Shown in pieces: positions 36,368 to 45,121 of a DNA stretch of 64,000 bases. The notes beneath the pieces are model-generated. The model was not told the origin of the DNA and made no database searches. It saw only the letters and a program-made list of their open reading frames with translations. The position numbers and the translations under genes are program-made. Position 1 is the first letter of the stretch; every line of letters starts with the position of its first letter. The stretch is from an uncultured Bacilli bacterium (lineage in GTDB: Bacteria > Bacillota_I > Bacilli_A > RF39 > UBA660). Location: NCBI GenBank assembly GCA_934102215.1, contig CAKOSH010000003.1, positions 124,001-188,000 of the forward strand, in the 5' to 3' direction.

Positions 36368-38596
36368 CTATATATTTATACCTTTTATTTTTAATTCTTC
36401 TGGTTCCGTGTCTTCATCATCATCTTTTTTATGCATAGTTCTTTTTTCAAACCTTATCCATAATCTTGGACCTATTAAAAGTGAACTAATAGTACCAGCG
36501 ATTAAACCAATTAATACTGATATATTAAATGTATATATATCATTAAGTCCTACACATATAAGAGATACTACTGCGATTATTGTTGTAATACTTGTCCATA
36601 TATTTCTATTAAATGTATTTGATGAACTAACATTTACAAGATTATTTATCTCTTCATCTGTAAGTTCTTTTCTATTATTATATAATTTTCTTCTATTTTC
36701 TCTTATTCTATCAAATACAACTATTGTATCATTTATTGAATAACCTATTATTGTAAGAAGAGATGCTACTATTATGAAATCTACTGGTATATAGAACATA
36801 GCAAATATAGATAGTATTATGAGTACATCATGTATAAGCATAAGTATTCCAGTTACAGCATAGTTAATATTGAATCTACCTGCTACATATATAATTATTG
36901 CGATTAATGAATATATTAATGATTTAATAGCATTTTTTGTTAGATTTTTAGTAACAAGTGTACTTATTTCACTACTAGATGTTGTATATCCTAATTTATC
37001 AAATTCTTGTTTTACTTTTACATTTGTTTCATCATCTAATATATCATTAAGTTTTATAAATCCTTCTTTTTTAGATCCCATATAATAGTCATAATCACGT
37101 ATATCATATTCTTTTACAAGTTCTGTTACTTTATTAAAGTCTATATCATTACTTGAAGATATATTTATATTAGTTCCACCTGTAAAATCTACTCCAAAGT
37201 TGAATCCTCTTACACATGTAAATATTATTCCTACTACTATTATTATAATTGATACAATTGTTGGAATTTTACCAAGTTTAACATAATCTTTTTGTTTTGG
37301 TTCTTTGGATTTTCCAAATAGTAATATTTCTTTATTATCAAATACTTTAGAATTTACAAATTGTTCAAGTAGTATTCTATATAATATTACTGTACAAAGT
37401 ACTGTTATAATTATTGTTATTATAAGCATTGTAGCGAATCCTTTTACTGATGACTCACCAAATATATAAAGTACTACTCCTGCGATAAATGTTGTAATGT
37501 TGGCATCAATTATCGCTCTTAAACTATTTTTATTTCCATCTTTGAATGCTTCTTTAAGTTTTTTACCTTTAAGTAATTCATCATGTACTCTACTATTAGA
37601 TATGATAATTGAATCTACAGCCATACCTATTCCAAGAACAAGTGCTGCTATACCTGTTAGTGTAAGAACTCCACCTACTAGATTAAATATTATGAATACA
37701 AGTAATGCATATACAAATAAACATACACTAGCAACAATACCACTTAATCTATATTTTACAAGTAATATTATCATTATTAATGCAAATGTTATTATACCTG
37801 CAATACCTGTTTTGCTTATTGTTTCACTACCAAATGATGGAGAAACACTTTTTGGCTTTGCTTCTTCTGTTAATTTAGTTGGAAGACTTCCACTATTTAT
37901 TAATTCAATTAGATTTTCTGCTGATTCTTTAGTGAAATTTCCTTCAATTACTACTGAACTACTACTTAATGGTTCAAGGACACGGGCACTTGATATACAT
38001 TTCATGTTAGCATCTTCACCACATGTTTCTTTTTCTTTTTCATATGAATCAGTATCCTCATCAAAGTCAAGCCATATAACCATTATATTTTCTCCACTTG
38101 GTTTACTTGATACTTTTTTAGTTGCTTCATAGAATGCAGATGTATCTTTAATATCTAATTTTACTTCGTATTGAAATGATTGAGGGTCTTGAGTAAGTGA
38201 TGCTCCTCCACGTCCAAAAACATTACTTGAAAGTAATAAGTTATCTTCTGTATCTCTTATAGAAAGTACAGCAGTAGTACCTATTCTTTCTCTTGCTTCT
38301 TCTTCATTCATTTTACCTGGAAGTTGTATTCTAATTAGATTATTTCCTTCAAAATTAATAACTGGTTCACTAACACCAAGAGTATCTATTCTTCTAGTTA
38401 TTGCCTTGTATGTTTTATCTAAATCATCATCTGTTAGTTTATCTCCTTTAACAAGTGGTTCAATATTATAAAGTATTTCAAATCCACCTTGTAAATCTAT
38501 TCCATAATGAATACTATTTAAAGTGGGTTTGATAAGTAATATACCTATTATTGTTATTATTAATGTTATTATCGTTGGTTTTAATATTTTTTTCAT
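36368..38596 (-). CDS. secDF: Protein translocase fusion SecDF
   Basis: 742 residues: SecD and SecF joined, as in Bacillus. Residues 1-240 hold the SecD start (IHYGIDLQGGFEILY) and P1 head domain; six helices follow. The SecF part opens at about residue 450 (VSIIIIVVGIIFTCVRGFNF, then GVDFTGGTNINI), with its six helices and the motif GYSINDTIVVFDRIREN. The conserved Asp/Arg of the proton path are visible in FDRIREN. SecDF uses the proton gradient to pull proteins through SecYEG. Here it is likely to be important for the many large exported proteins in the window. It follows the ComN-like gene by 10 bases. Confidence 0.95.
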   Translation of the reverse strand: MKKILKPTIITLIITIIGILLIKPTLNSIHYGIDLQGGFEILYNIEPLVKGDKLTDDDLDKTYKAITRRIDTLGVSEPVINFEGNNLIRIQLPGKMNEEEARERIGTTAVLSIRDTEDNLLLSSNVFGRGGASLTQDPQSFQYEVKLDIKDTSAFYEATKKVSSKPSGENIMVIWLDFDEDTDSYEKEKETCGEDANMKCISSARVLEPLSSSSVVIEGNFTKESAENLIELINSGSLPTKLTEEAKPKSVSPSFGSETISKTGIAGIITFALIMIILLVKYRLSGIVASVCLFVYALLVFIIFNLVGGVLTLTGIAALVLGIGMAVDSIIISNSRVHDELLKGKKLKEAFKDGNKNSLRAIIDANITTFIAGVVLYIFGESSVKGFATMLIITIIITVLCTVILYRILLEQFVNSKVFDNKEILLFGKSKEPKQKDYVKLGKIPTIVSIIIIVVGIIFTCVRGFNFGVDFTGGTNINISSSNDIDFNKVTELVKEYDIRDYDYYMGSKKEGFIKLNDILDDETNVKVKQEFDKLGYTTSSSEISTLVTKNLTKNAIKSLIYSLIAIIIYVAGRFNINYAVTGILMLIHDVLIILSIFAMFYIPVDFIIVASLLTIIGYSINDTIVVFDRIRENRRKLYNNRKELTDEEINNLVNVSSSNTFNRNIWTSITTIIAVVSLICVGLNDIYTFNISVLIGLIAGTISSLLIGPRLWIRFEKRTMHKKDDDEDTEPEELKIKGINI

Positions 38597-38606
38597 GTGG
38601 TTCCTC

Positions 38607-38906
38607 CTAAAGTATGTCTGTATTGTTTGATTTATCTAGTTTACTTTTCATTCTTGAAAGTTTATCTGTAACGTATAAGTTTATTTTATAGTTATCAGCA
38701 TTCATAATATCACTAATTAAATCATATAGTTCTAAATTAGTTCTATTTTTCCAATCATTATCAACTAGATAATTCCATACGTCTTTTTCTGTCACGAGTG
38801 TATAACCAAATCTTTTAAGTTCTTTAACTTTTGAATATAAAGCAGGTGATACTCTTTTATATAGTTCTTCTACTGTTTTAAATTCTATCTTTTCCATTTG
38901 CTTCAC
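38607..38906 (-). CDS. ComN-like post-transcriptional regulator
   Basis: 99 residues, with the pattern SPALYSKVKELKRFGYTLVT, KDVWNYLVDNDWKNR and ELYDLISDIMN. This matches the small post-transcriptional regulator family of ComN/YrzD, which in Bacillus is encoded beside secDF. The gene order is the same here, which supports the call. ComN acts on comE mRNA in Bacillus subtilis; a competence role in this organism is not shown by the window. The ATG can be residue 1 or 4 (MEKIEF). Confidence 0.72.
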   Translation of the reverse strand: MKQMEKIEFKTVEELYKRVSPALYSKVKELKRFGYTLVTEKDVWNYLVDNDWKNRTNLELYDLISDIMNADNYKINLYVTDKLSRMKSKLDKSNNTDIL

Positions 38907-38959
38907 CGACTTAATTATACTATATTATTTGAAAGAAATAAACACAGAACAAAAGACAA

Positions 38960-39098
38960 ATTAAAATTTATCCTTGAAATCTCACGATTCCAAATTTCTA
39001 CTTCACAGACCCACTAACGTGACTTCTCCATAGACTTAAATTCCGATAGTCGCTACCGTACATATTTTTTATTTTATCTCGTTATGTATCTTTTTTAT
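38960..39098 (-). ncRNA. Probable TnpB omega RNA and right end of the element
   Basis: Just past tnpB on the same strand, the sequence contains GUACGGUAGCGACUAUCGG, then AAGUCUAUGGAGAAGUCACG, UUAGUGGGUCUGUGAAG and a terminal hairpin GAAAU...AUUUC (near 38978-39000). The wording resembles the omega RNA found at the 3' end of Clostridial and Bacilli tnpB genes. It would guide TnpB, with the guide segment running past the right end of the element. The end points are approximate. Confidence 0.55.
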
Positions 39099-40262
39099 TT
39101 AATTATTTTTTATTATTTTATTTAGTTTTTCTATATACATTTTCAATCCTTCAAACATTATATTTATACTTGCGTTTAAATCTCTATCTAATTCTAAATG
39201 ACACTTAGTACATTCATAAATCCTTTCGTTTAAATTTTTATACTTTTTGTCTTGATTATCACATCTACTGCATGTTTGGCTTGATGGATAATATTCATAT
39301 ATTTGATAAAATTTCTTACCCTTGAATCTTGATTTATAATCTAATTGTCTTAATATCTCATTGAAACAAGCGTCATTTATATTTTTTGATAGAGTATTCT
39401 TTTTACCACTTATTATCATTTCTTTAGTATGAAGCTTTTCACAAGTAACAATGTCATATTCGTCTGTAATGTTTTTAGTTATTTTATGTATATAGTATTT
39501 TCTTGAATTAGCAAGTTTACTATGTAATACTGCTAATTTCTTTTTACATTTATAGTAGTTGTTGCTTCCTTTTACTTTTCTTGAAAGTTCTCTTTGCATT
39601 CTCTTTATTCTTTTTTCATATTTTTCAATATATTTGTTATTTTCATAACTATTTCCATCTGATAATGTTAATAATTTTTTAACACCCAGGTCTATTCCAA
39701 TTATTGAGGTAGGTGTTACTTCTTTTATACTTTCACTCATTTCATAAAGAACTGATACATAATATTTACCATTTGGTTCCCTTGAAATAGTCGCATTTAA
39801 TATTCTTCCATTAATATGTTTTAAATTTCTATATCCTCTTATTTTGATATTTTTTAATTTAGGAAGTTTAATAATTTTATTTTCTAAATCTAATTCAATA
39901 TTACAATAATTGTTGTTCTTATAGGAATTATATATAGCATTTGTATTATATGAGTTTCTATTGAACTTACTTTTGAATTTTGGGTAATCATTTTGTCTTT
40001 TGAAATATCTTTTAAAAGAATCTTCTAAATTAAATAATGATTTTCTAATAACAATACTATCTATTTCCTGCAAAAACGGGTATTCATATTTTAAATAATT
40101 TGTATAACATTTTATATTTTCACTTGCTTTTGTATATTTATTTTCTTTTATTTTACTTAAGAAGAAGTTATATACAAATCTATTACATCCAAATGTTTTA
40201 TTGATAAGCTCTTTTTGTGATTCATTTGGATATATTCTAAATTTATATGCTTTATAATACAT
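39099..40262 (-). CDS. tnpB: TnpB RNA-guided endonuclease (IS200/IS605 family)
   Basis: A complete 387-residue TnpB. Residues 1-90 match the helix-turn-helix start (AYKFRIYPNESQKELINKTF, FGCNRFVYNFFL). The RuvC active site is intact: IGIDLGVKKLLTLSDG with Asp near residue 189, TCEKLHTKEM with Glu near 275, and LDRDLNASINIM with Asp near 358. A zinc finger, CSRCDNQDK and CTKCHLELD, lies just before the last Asp. TnpB cuts DNA guided by the omega RNA encoded at its 3' end, helping the element persist. No TnpA transposase is in the window, so this is a stand-alone tnpB or a copy that relies on TnpA elsewhere. The surroundings 38950-40380 are probably the element's span. Confidence 0.92.
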   Translation of the reverse strand: MYYKAYKFRIYPNESQKELINKTFGCNRFVYNFFLSKIKENKYTKASENIKCYTNYLKYEYPFLQEIDSIVIRKSLFNLEDSFKRYFKRQNDYPKFKSKFNRNSYNTNAIYNSYKNNNYCNIELDLENKIIKLPKLKNIKIRGYRNLKHINGRILNATISREPNGKYYVSVLYEMSESIKEVTPTSIIGIDLGVKKLLTLSDGNSYENNKYIEKYEKRIKRMQRELSRKVKGSNNYYKCKKKLAVLHSKLANSRKYYIHKITKNITDEYDIVTCEKLHTKEMIISGKKNTLSKNINDACFNEILRQLDYKSRFKGKKFYQIYEYYPSSQTCSRCDNQDKKYKNLNERIYECTKCHLELDRDLNASINIMFEGLKMYIEKLNKIIKNN

Positions 40263-40457
40263 GTTTTCCCCCGGGCTAGTTTTTTAATAATATGTTTTCT
40301 ATCATATAATATTAATGTTCAAATATCAATATATCTTTGCAAAAAATTTTAAATTATTTTTTTATGGGAGATGAACTTTCCTATAAGATAAAAAACCACC
40401 TTAAAGTTAAATTTTACCTATTTACATTACTTTTTCATATATGATACTCTACCTATC
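40263..40457 (-). other. Left flank of the TnpB element
   Basis: No gene is seen here. A CCCCCGGG palindrome at 40267-40274 immediately upstream of tnpB may belong to the left-end structure of the IS element. The remainder is AT-rich and carries the start of the promoter for the type I locus. Confidence 0.35.
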
Positions 40458-40516
40458 GAAGTGCTTGAAGCTAGGCGTCACTTTCATTATTTTTTTTAAT
40501 AGGAAGGTGATATTGT

Positions 40517-40570
40517 ATGAGTAAAAAAGATTTATTAATAAGTTTATTGCTTATTATTATTTATAACTAA
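40517..40570 (+). CDS. Short hydrophobic type I toxin-like peptide
   Basis: A 17-residue peptide, MSKKDLLISLLLIIIYN, preceded by AGGAAGGTGA at 40501-40510. It has two Lys, one Asp and then ten hydrophobic residues, enough for part of a membrane helix. Peptides of the holin-like/TxpA and Fst groups are usually 25-35 residues long; here translation ends early at TAACTAATAA, so it may be a shortened or decayed toxin. It lies wholly between the inverted repeats of the surrounding locus. Toxicity is inference from context. Confidence 0.5.
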   Translation: MSKKDLLISLLLIIIYN

Positions 40571-40575
40571 TAAAA

Positions 40576-40603
40576 TTGCCTAACTCACTTTATAGTTAGG
40601 CAA
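40576..40603. terminator. Bidirectional terminator inside the type I locus
   Basis: TTGCCTAACT (40576-40585) and AGTTAGGCAA (40594-40603), a perfect 10-bp stem with an 8-base loop. A-rich and T-rich sides let it work in either direction, as needed for convergent toxin and antitoxin RNAs. Confidence 0.65.
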
Positions 40604-40698
40604 AACACAAATTACGTGACGCCTAGCCACAGGGGGTCAGGTGCTTCACTAACAATAGTTTATCATAATTTTATATAGATTGTAAATAAAATCAAATT

Positions 40699-42381
40699 TT
40701 ATTTTGCTGTGAAATATCCGGGATTACTTGTTCCGCCATCTATTTTGGCATAAGTTTTATCAATTTTAGTTGAATCAAAAGTTGTTCCTTTTCCGCCAAC
40801 TAAGTTATTACAATTTAAAAACATATTTTGACTATTTTCTTGTGGAACATTGTCACTATTAAATTTATTACTTACATAAATGGTTTTAAGATTCGTATTC
40901 CAAGCAAATAAACCACTCATATTAGTTACATTACTTGTATCAAAACTGCTTATATCTAGTGACGTGATTTCAGAGTTTCCCGAAAACATTGCATTCATAT
41001 CTGTTACATTGCTTGTATCAAAATTACTTAAATCTAGTGATGTAAGTTTCGTACTAGCAAACATACGATTCATATTAGTAACATTGCTTGTATTAAAATT
41101 ACTAACATCTAATGTTGTCAAATTAGTATATTGAAACATCATATACATATCTGTTACATTGCTTGTATCAAAATTACTTAAATCTATTGACTCAAGATTT
41201 TGTGTTCCAAAAAACGTCGCTCGCATACTAGTTATATTTGATGTATCAATGTTCTTCAATGATATATTTGTTGCCTTTGCATTAGTAAACATATCCTCCA
41301 TACTATCAATGCTACTTAAATCAAAGTTGTTTACATTTATTGTGGTAGCTTGACACATATTGAACATTTTCCTCATATCTTTTACATTGCTAGTATTAAA
41401 ATTGCTTAAATCTAATGTTGTGGCATGACTACCCAAAAACATTTGAGACATATTAGTTACACTTGAAGTATCAAACCTACTTAAATCTAAAGATGTTGCT
41501 CGTGAAGCATCAAACATATGACTCATATTTGTAATGTTGGTTGTATTAAATTTACTTAAATCTATTTCAGTGGCTTTTTCATAATAAAACATATATGCTG
41601 TTGAAACCACTGGAATATCATTTATATATGTACATAATGGAGTATTTATAGGTTCAGTACTTTCTTTATCAGTTAAAATTACACCCCAACCATCTTCATT
41701 TAAATCATTCCATTCATAGATAATTTCAACATTAGAACCATTTAATTGTGAATGTACATAACCCTCTTGCTTATATCTATATGTATATTGTCCATTTATG
41801 TATTCTGTCCCTGGTGTTAACTCAACATTTGTATTACAATATATTGTATTGTCAAAATATTCTTCAATTCCTATTTTCCCACTAAATGACTTTCTTTTGT
41901 TGTAATTCTGATTCGAAGCAGTATCTTTAAAAGTTATTTTAATAGTATATTCATGTGTTACTTTTGGTCCAATTGAAATATTTTTTTCTATTGTTCTTAC
42001 TCTTATTGGTGTTTCTTCAATATTATTGCAAGTGCTCTCTACTATTCCATCATTATTTATTCTTTTACATGTAGCTTCTAATACCAATTCATTTTTTATA
42101 ATCTTATTTTCTAGTTCTTGCCATACGATATTATAACTAACCTCTTTTGTACCAGTGTTTTTTACTGATATTGTTTTAGTTATTGAGTCCCCTGGAAAAG
42201 CTCCATCAAGTGATACTTCATTGTCATCAGTAAATACTAGTTCTAAATCACCTGTTGTTATTTTGTTATATTTAGCAGTATCGTTTCCAATTATATTAAG
42301 CGAAAAAAATGCTAGTGAAACTCCAATTACTGCGAACAGTATTGATATCACTAGTAATATATACATTTTCTTATCTTTCAT
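40699..42381 (-). CDS. BspA-like DUF285 surface protein with TasA/camelysin-like N-terminus
   Basis: 560 residues from the ATG at 42379-42381, preferred because AAGGAAG lies 10 bases before it. A signal-anchor (MYILLVISILFAVIGVSLAF) leads into a TasA/camelysin-like beta domain (TTGDLELVFTDD, TISVKNTGTKEVSYNIVW). From about residue 185 a GTEYINGQYTYRY domain begins, and at about 265-530 come about nine DUF285 repeats of 25 residues with the pattern LDLSNFDTSNVTDMxxMF, a BspA-like leucine-rich repeat solenoid. It ends GTSNPGYFTAK. Such proteins are adhesins. Expression is probably switchable through the nine-G promoter at 42410-42453. No wall-anchoring signal is seen. Confidence 0.85.
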   Translation of the reverse strand: MKDKKMYILLVISILFAVIGVSLAFFSLNIIGNDTAKYNKITTGDLELVFTDDNEVSLDGAFPGDSITKTISVKNTGTKEVSYNIVWQELENKIIKNELVLEATCKRINNDGIVESTCNNIEETPIRVRTIEKNISIGPKVTHEYTIKITFKDTASNQNYNKRKSFSGKIGIEEYFDNTIYCNTNVELTPGTEYINGQYTYRYKQEGYVHSQLNGSNVEIIYEWNDLNEDGWGVILTDKESTEPINTPLCTYINDIPVVSTAYMFYYEKATEIDLSKFNTTNITNMSHMFDASRATSLDLSRFDTSSVTNMSQMFLGSHATTLDLSNFNTSNVKDMRKMFNMCQATTINVNNFDLSSIDSMEDMFTNAKATNISLKNIDTSNITSMRATFFGTQNLESIDLSNFDTSNVTDMYMMFQYTNLTTLDVSNFNTSNVTNMNRMFASTKLTSLDLSNFDTSNVTDMNAMFSGNSEITSLDISSFDTSNVTNMSGLFAWNTNLKTIYVSNKFNSDNVPQENSQNMFLNCNNLVGGKGTTFDSTKIDKTYAKIDGGTSNPGYFTAK

Positions 42382-42409
42382 AATGATCACACTTCCTTAT
42401 CTTATGATC

Positions 42410-42453
42410 ATTATAGCAAAATTTACCCCCCCCCGCAAGCGAACATTTGTTCT
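42410..42453 (-). promoter_or_regulatory. Phase-variable-type promoter with LexA-like box, upstream of the 40699 gene
   Basis: On the minus strand, TTGCGG (42433-42438), a 17-bp spacer and TATAAT (42410-42415). The spacer begins inside a run of nine G (42426-42434), so slippage would change the -35/-10 distance. Just upstream, AGAACAAATGTTCG (42440-42453) fits the Gram-positive LexA/DinR box CGAAC-N4-GTTCG in nine of ten fixed positions. The same block is found at 45122-45165. Confidence 0.65.
42426..42434 (-). repeat. Nine-G homopolymer in promoter spacer (copy 1)
   Basis: Nine consecutive C on the plus strand, rare in this AT-rich sequence; the only other such run is at 45138-45146. Confidence 0.9.
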
Positions 42454-42466
42454 TGTTTTTTATCTA

Positions 42467-42497
42467 CAAAAAAAGATTGACAAAGTCGATCTTTCCA
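42467..42497 (-). terminator. Intrinsic terminator downstream of the candidate small RNA
   Basis: AAAGAT and GAC pair with GTC and ATCTTT; the minus-strand transcript ends TTTTTTTG. It shields the phase-variable promoter of the 40699 gene from read-through. Confidence 0.6.
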
Positions 42498-42512
42498 AAA
42501 AACTTTTAAAAA

Positions 42513-42635
42513 AATAATACTGCTTAAACAAAAATACATATTCAAAATTTCATACTATTTTAGCGTTGATGTATTCTTTTTATACCGCGACACTTTCATG
42601 TTTTGAATGCATTTCTTCTTAAAAGTAGTATTATT
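42513..42635 (-). ncRNA. Candidate structured small RNA between the two BspA-like genes
   Basis: A nested palindrome: outer arms AATAATACT (42513-42521) and AGTATTATT (42627-42635), middle arms ATTCAAAA (42540-42547) and TTTTGAAT (42601-42608), inner GCG/CGC and GTAT/ATAC pairs. The minus-strand RNA ends with the outer stem and TTTTTTT. Promoter-like TTGCAT and TAAAAT lie just upstream on that strand (about 42632-42658). No coding sequence of use is inside, only a 10-codon stretch without a good ribosome site. No family recognised. A plus-strand RNA is possible too. Confidence 0.45.
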
Positions 42636-42700
42636 TTATCACATATTTTTTAAATGCAAGAAGTTTTTTATCTTATAAGTGAATATTTGCTGTAATGCTT

Positions 42701-45115
42701 CTAACCTATCCTAAATGCTGGTGAAACTCCTTTTGCATCATCTGCATATGTTGTACTCCATCCTCCATTGCTTTGTATATACACAAAGCCAACTTTGTTA
42801 GAAGAGCTAGCAGTACGAAGCCACCACCAATCATCTTTAGTTCCATCTTTGTTCTTTTTTACTGCTTCTGCATAATTTGTTATTGTAACATTTTTTAAAG
42901 TGTAATAATCTAATGTTCTTGTTAGATTTTTTGCTGAATCTGTTACATTTGCATAATTTGTATATATTTCTTTAGGTGATAACAAATATAATTTATCGCT
43001 TGATGTAAAATTATTATCATCTCCACTACCATGTCCTGACACTACTGTTGTACTAACTATTCCCTTTTGTAATGCAAGTGGCAATTGATTAAATATATCA
43101 TTATTCATAATTGTTCTTAAACTGCTTGATGGCCAACCGCCGGTATTAATTTCACTACTATTCATACTTGACTCTGTTATTGAATCTACAAACTCTAGTA
43201 CGAATCCACAGGCTGTTTGTGAATAACCAGTTGTACTGCACTCACTCGGTGTTGAGGTGTTTGCTATACGTAGTGTATGTGTTCCATATGTGTTAGCATC
43301 TATAATTTTTGTATCGCCAACATTATACTTACTTATATCATTTTCTCTAACTGCTTTTATTATTGTTTTCCACGAATCAGTACTAAAAGAATTTGGTGAT
43401 GGTAAATCTTTATCAATTGAATCAGTAAAATATCCTGGATTTGTTGTGCCTTCATCTATAACAGCATAAGTTTTATCAACATAAGAACTATTATATCTTG
43501 TACCTTCTCCTCCCATTAAATTAGTGCATCCCTTAAACATATTTGTACTTGATGTTACATTGCCTACATTAAATTTATCACTTGCATATATAGTTTTCAA
43601 ATTACTATTATTTGCGAACATTCCTCCCATATGCGTAACCAAACTTGTATTGAAACTGCTTACATCAAGAGTTGATATAATTGTTGTATTAAACATATCA
43701 CGCATATCTGTTGTTTTACCTGTATCAAAATTACTTACATCAAGTATTGTCGATTTGGAATTATAAAACATTTGATACATATTTGCTACTTTACCTGTAT
43801 TAAAACTGCTTACATCTAATAATGTGGCATTTGAATTTGCAAACATAGCACTCATATTGGTTACATTACTTGTATTAAAATTATTTAGTCCTTTTATCGT
43901 TGTAGCTTTACTGTTATTAAACATTTGATACATTGTCGTTACATTACCTGTATCAAAACTACTTACATCTATTAGTTCAGCTTTTGAATTTTGAAACATG
44001 CCATACATATTAGTAACATTTTTTGTATTGAAATTACTTACATCTATTTTTGTTGGTAATGTATCTATAAACATCCACATCATATTTGTTACATTTGAAG
44101 TATTAAACTTGCTTACATCTATACTAGTTGCCTTGCTTCCTTTAAACATGCTTGTCATTGATGTTACATTTTTTGTATTAAAATTTGATAAATCTAAGGT
44201 CAAGGCTTGACTTTTTTCAAACATATATGACATATTTTTAACTTTACTTGTATCAAAATTACTTAAATCTAGTGAAGTTACCTGACTACTTTCAAACATA
44301 TAATTCATATTGATAACATTACTTGTATTTACTTTACTTAAATCAATAGATGTTGCTTTACTATTATAGTACATGTATGCCATAGAAATAACAGGTATAT
44401 CATTAATATAAGAACATACTTCAGTGATAACTGCAGCAGTACTTGTTTTATCGGTTAATTGTACTCCCCAGCCATTATCAGTGATGTTATTCCAGCCAAG
44501 GCTTGAACTTACATATTTTCCTTCTTGCATGTATCTATAAGTATATTGTCCATTTACATATTCTGTTCCTTGTGTTAAAGTCGTATCTGTTTTACAATAA
44601 ACTGTATTGTCCACTACAATATTTGTAATTTCAACATAATCACTTATTAGTTTAATATCACTTAAACTATTTGTAATATAGCCTCCGCTTACTTTGAATA
44701 TAAGATTTTGTGTTTCAGTTGAATTATTTACTATCTTTAACTTTATTGTATTTGTAGTAGCTGCATTTAAGCTTGCATTTGGTGAAGAATATTCTATATT
44801 TTGATATTTTTCATAATAAGAAATATTTATATTTGTGTTTTTTGAGTATAATAATTTGTAATATGTATCTACTGGATTTAAATTATTCACCTTAATGATA
44901 ACAAGTGTTGAACCTGTTGGGATAGATAATGTGTTTATATTATTTCCATTTATTTCTATTGAATACTTTAATGATCCAATATACATTTCTGCAGCTTTAT
45001 GATTATTTGATGTAACTATAAAATTTGAATAAGTCGCTCCTAAAATGATGCTTATACCTATAAACACTGAAATTACATACATATACTTTTTTAACACTTC
45101 TACTATCTTATTCAT
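42701..45115 (-). CDS. BspA-like DUF285 surface protein with C-terminal DUF6273/lectin-like domain
   Basis: 804 residues. Signal-anchor (YMYVISVFIGISIILGATYS), a beta domain to about residue 170, the shared GTEYVNGQYTYRYMQEG block, then about eleven DUF285 repeats (LDLSNFDTSKVKNMSYMF and similar). After a GTTNPGYFTDS junction it continues with the DUF6273-like end also found in the Fn3-repeat proteins: TYGTHTLRIANTSTPSEC, DKLYLLSPKEIYTNY, and a tip WWWLRTASSSNKVGFVYIQS closing with GVSPAFRIG. So two surface-protein classes share one terminal module. The ATG at 45115 is only six bases after TATAAT, so it would give a leaderless mRNA; an internal ATG at 45082 is an alternative start. Confidence 0.84.
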   Translation of the reverse strand: MNKIVEVLKKYMYVISVFIGISIILGATYSNFIVTSNNHKAAEMYIGSLKYSIEINGNNINTLSIPTGSTLVIIKVNNLNPVDTYYKLLYSKNTNINISYYEKYQNIEYSSPNASLNAATTNTIKLKIVNNSTETQNLIFKVSGGYITNSLSDIKLISDYVEITNIVVDNTVYCKTDTTLTQGTEYVNGQYTYRYMQEGKYVSSSLGWNNITDNGWGVQLTDKTSTAAVITEVCSYINDIPVISMAYMYYNSKATSIDLSKVNTSNVINMNYMFESSQVTSLDLSNFDTSKVKNMSYMFEKSQALTLDLSNFNTKNVTSMTSMFKGSKATSIDVSKFNTSNVTNMMWMFIDTLPTKIDVSNFNTKNVTNMYGMFQNSKAELIDVSSFDTGNVTTMYQMFNNSKATTIKGLNNFNTSNVTNMSAMFANSNATLLDVSSFNTGKVANMYQMFYNSKSTILDVSNFDTGKTTDMRDMFNTTIISTLDVSSFNTSLVTHMGGMFANNSNLKTIYASDKFNVGNVTSSTNMFKGCTNLMGGEGTRYNSSYVDKTYAVIDEGTTNPGYFTDSIDKDLPSPNSFSTDSWKTIIKAVRENDISKYNVGDTKIIDANTYGTHTLRIANTSTPSECSTTGYSQTACGFVLEFVDSITESSMNSSEINTGGWPSSSLRTIMNNDIFNQLPLALQKGIVSTTVVSGHGSGDDNNFTSSDKLYLLSPKEIYTNYANVTDSAKNLTRTLDYYTLKNVTITNYAEAVKKNKDGTKDDWWWLRTASSSNKVGFVYIQSNGGWSTTYADDAKGVSPAFRIG

Positions 45116-45121
45116 AAGAAT

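Larger units (their letters stand above)
40458..40647 (+). ncRNA. Type I toxin-antitoxin-like locus with convergent transcripts
   Basis: The locus is bounded by a 12-bp inverted repeat GCTAGGCGTCAC (40470-40481) and its complement (40616-40627). Each copy lies close to a promoter-like TTTACA/TATGATA pair pointing inward. Between them are a ribosome site, a 17-codon hydrophobic peptide and a shared hairpin TTGCCTAACT/AGTTAGGCAA (40576-40603). Convergent RNAs sharing a central terminator are typical of Firmicutes type I systems (TxpA/RatA, BsrG/SR4, Fst-like). The antisense transcript would begin near 40660 and run left. The inverted repeats would also let the toxin mRNA's ends pair, a known way to hold it silent. 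Confidence 0.6.

Noticed and set aside
37497..38132. Long plus-strand frame antisense to secDF
   Set aside because: secDF is full-length with all motifs; the antisense frame has no promoter, ribosome site or recognisable domain.
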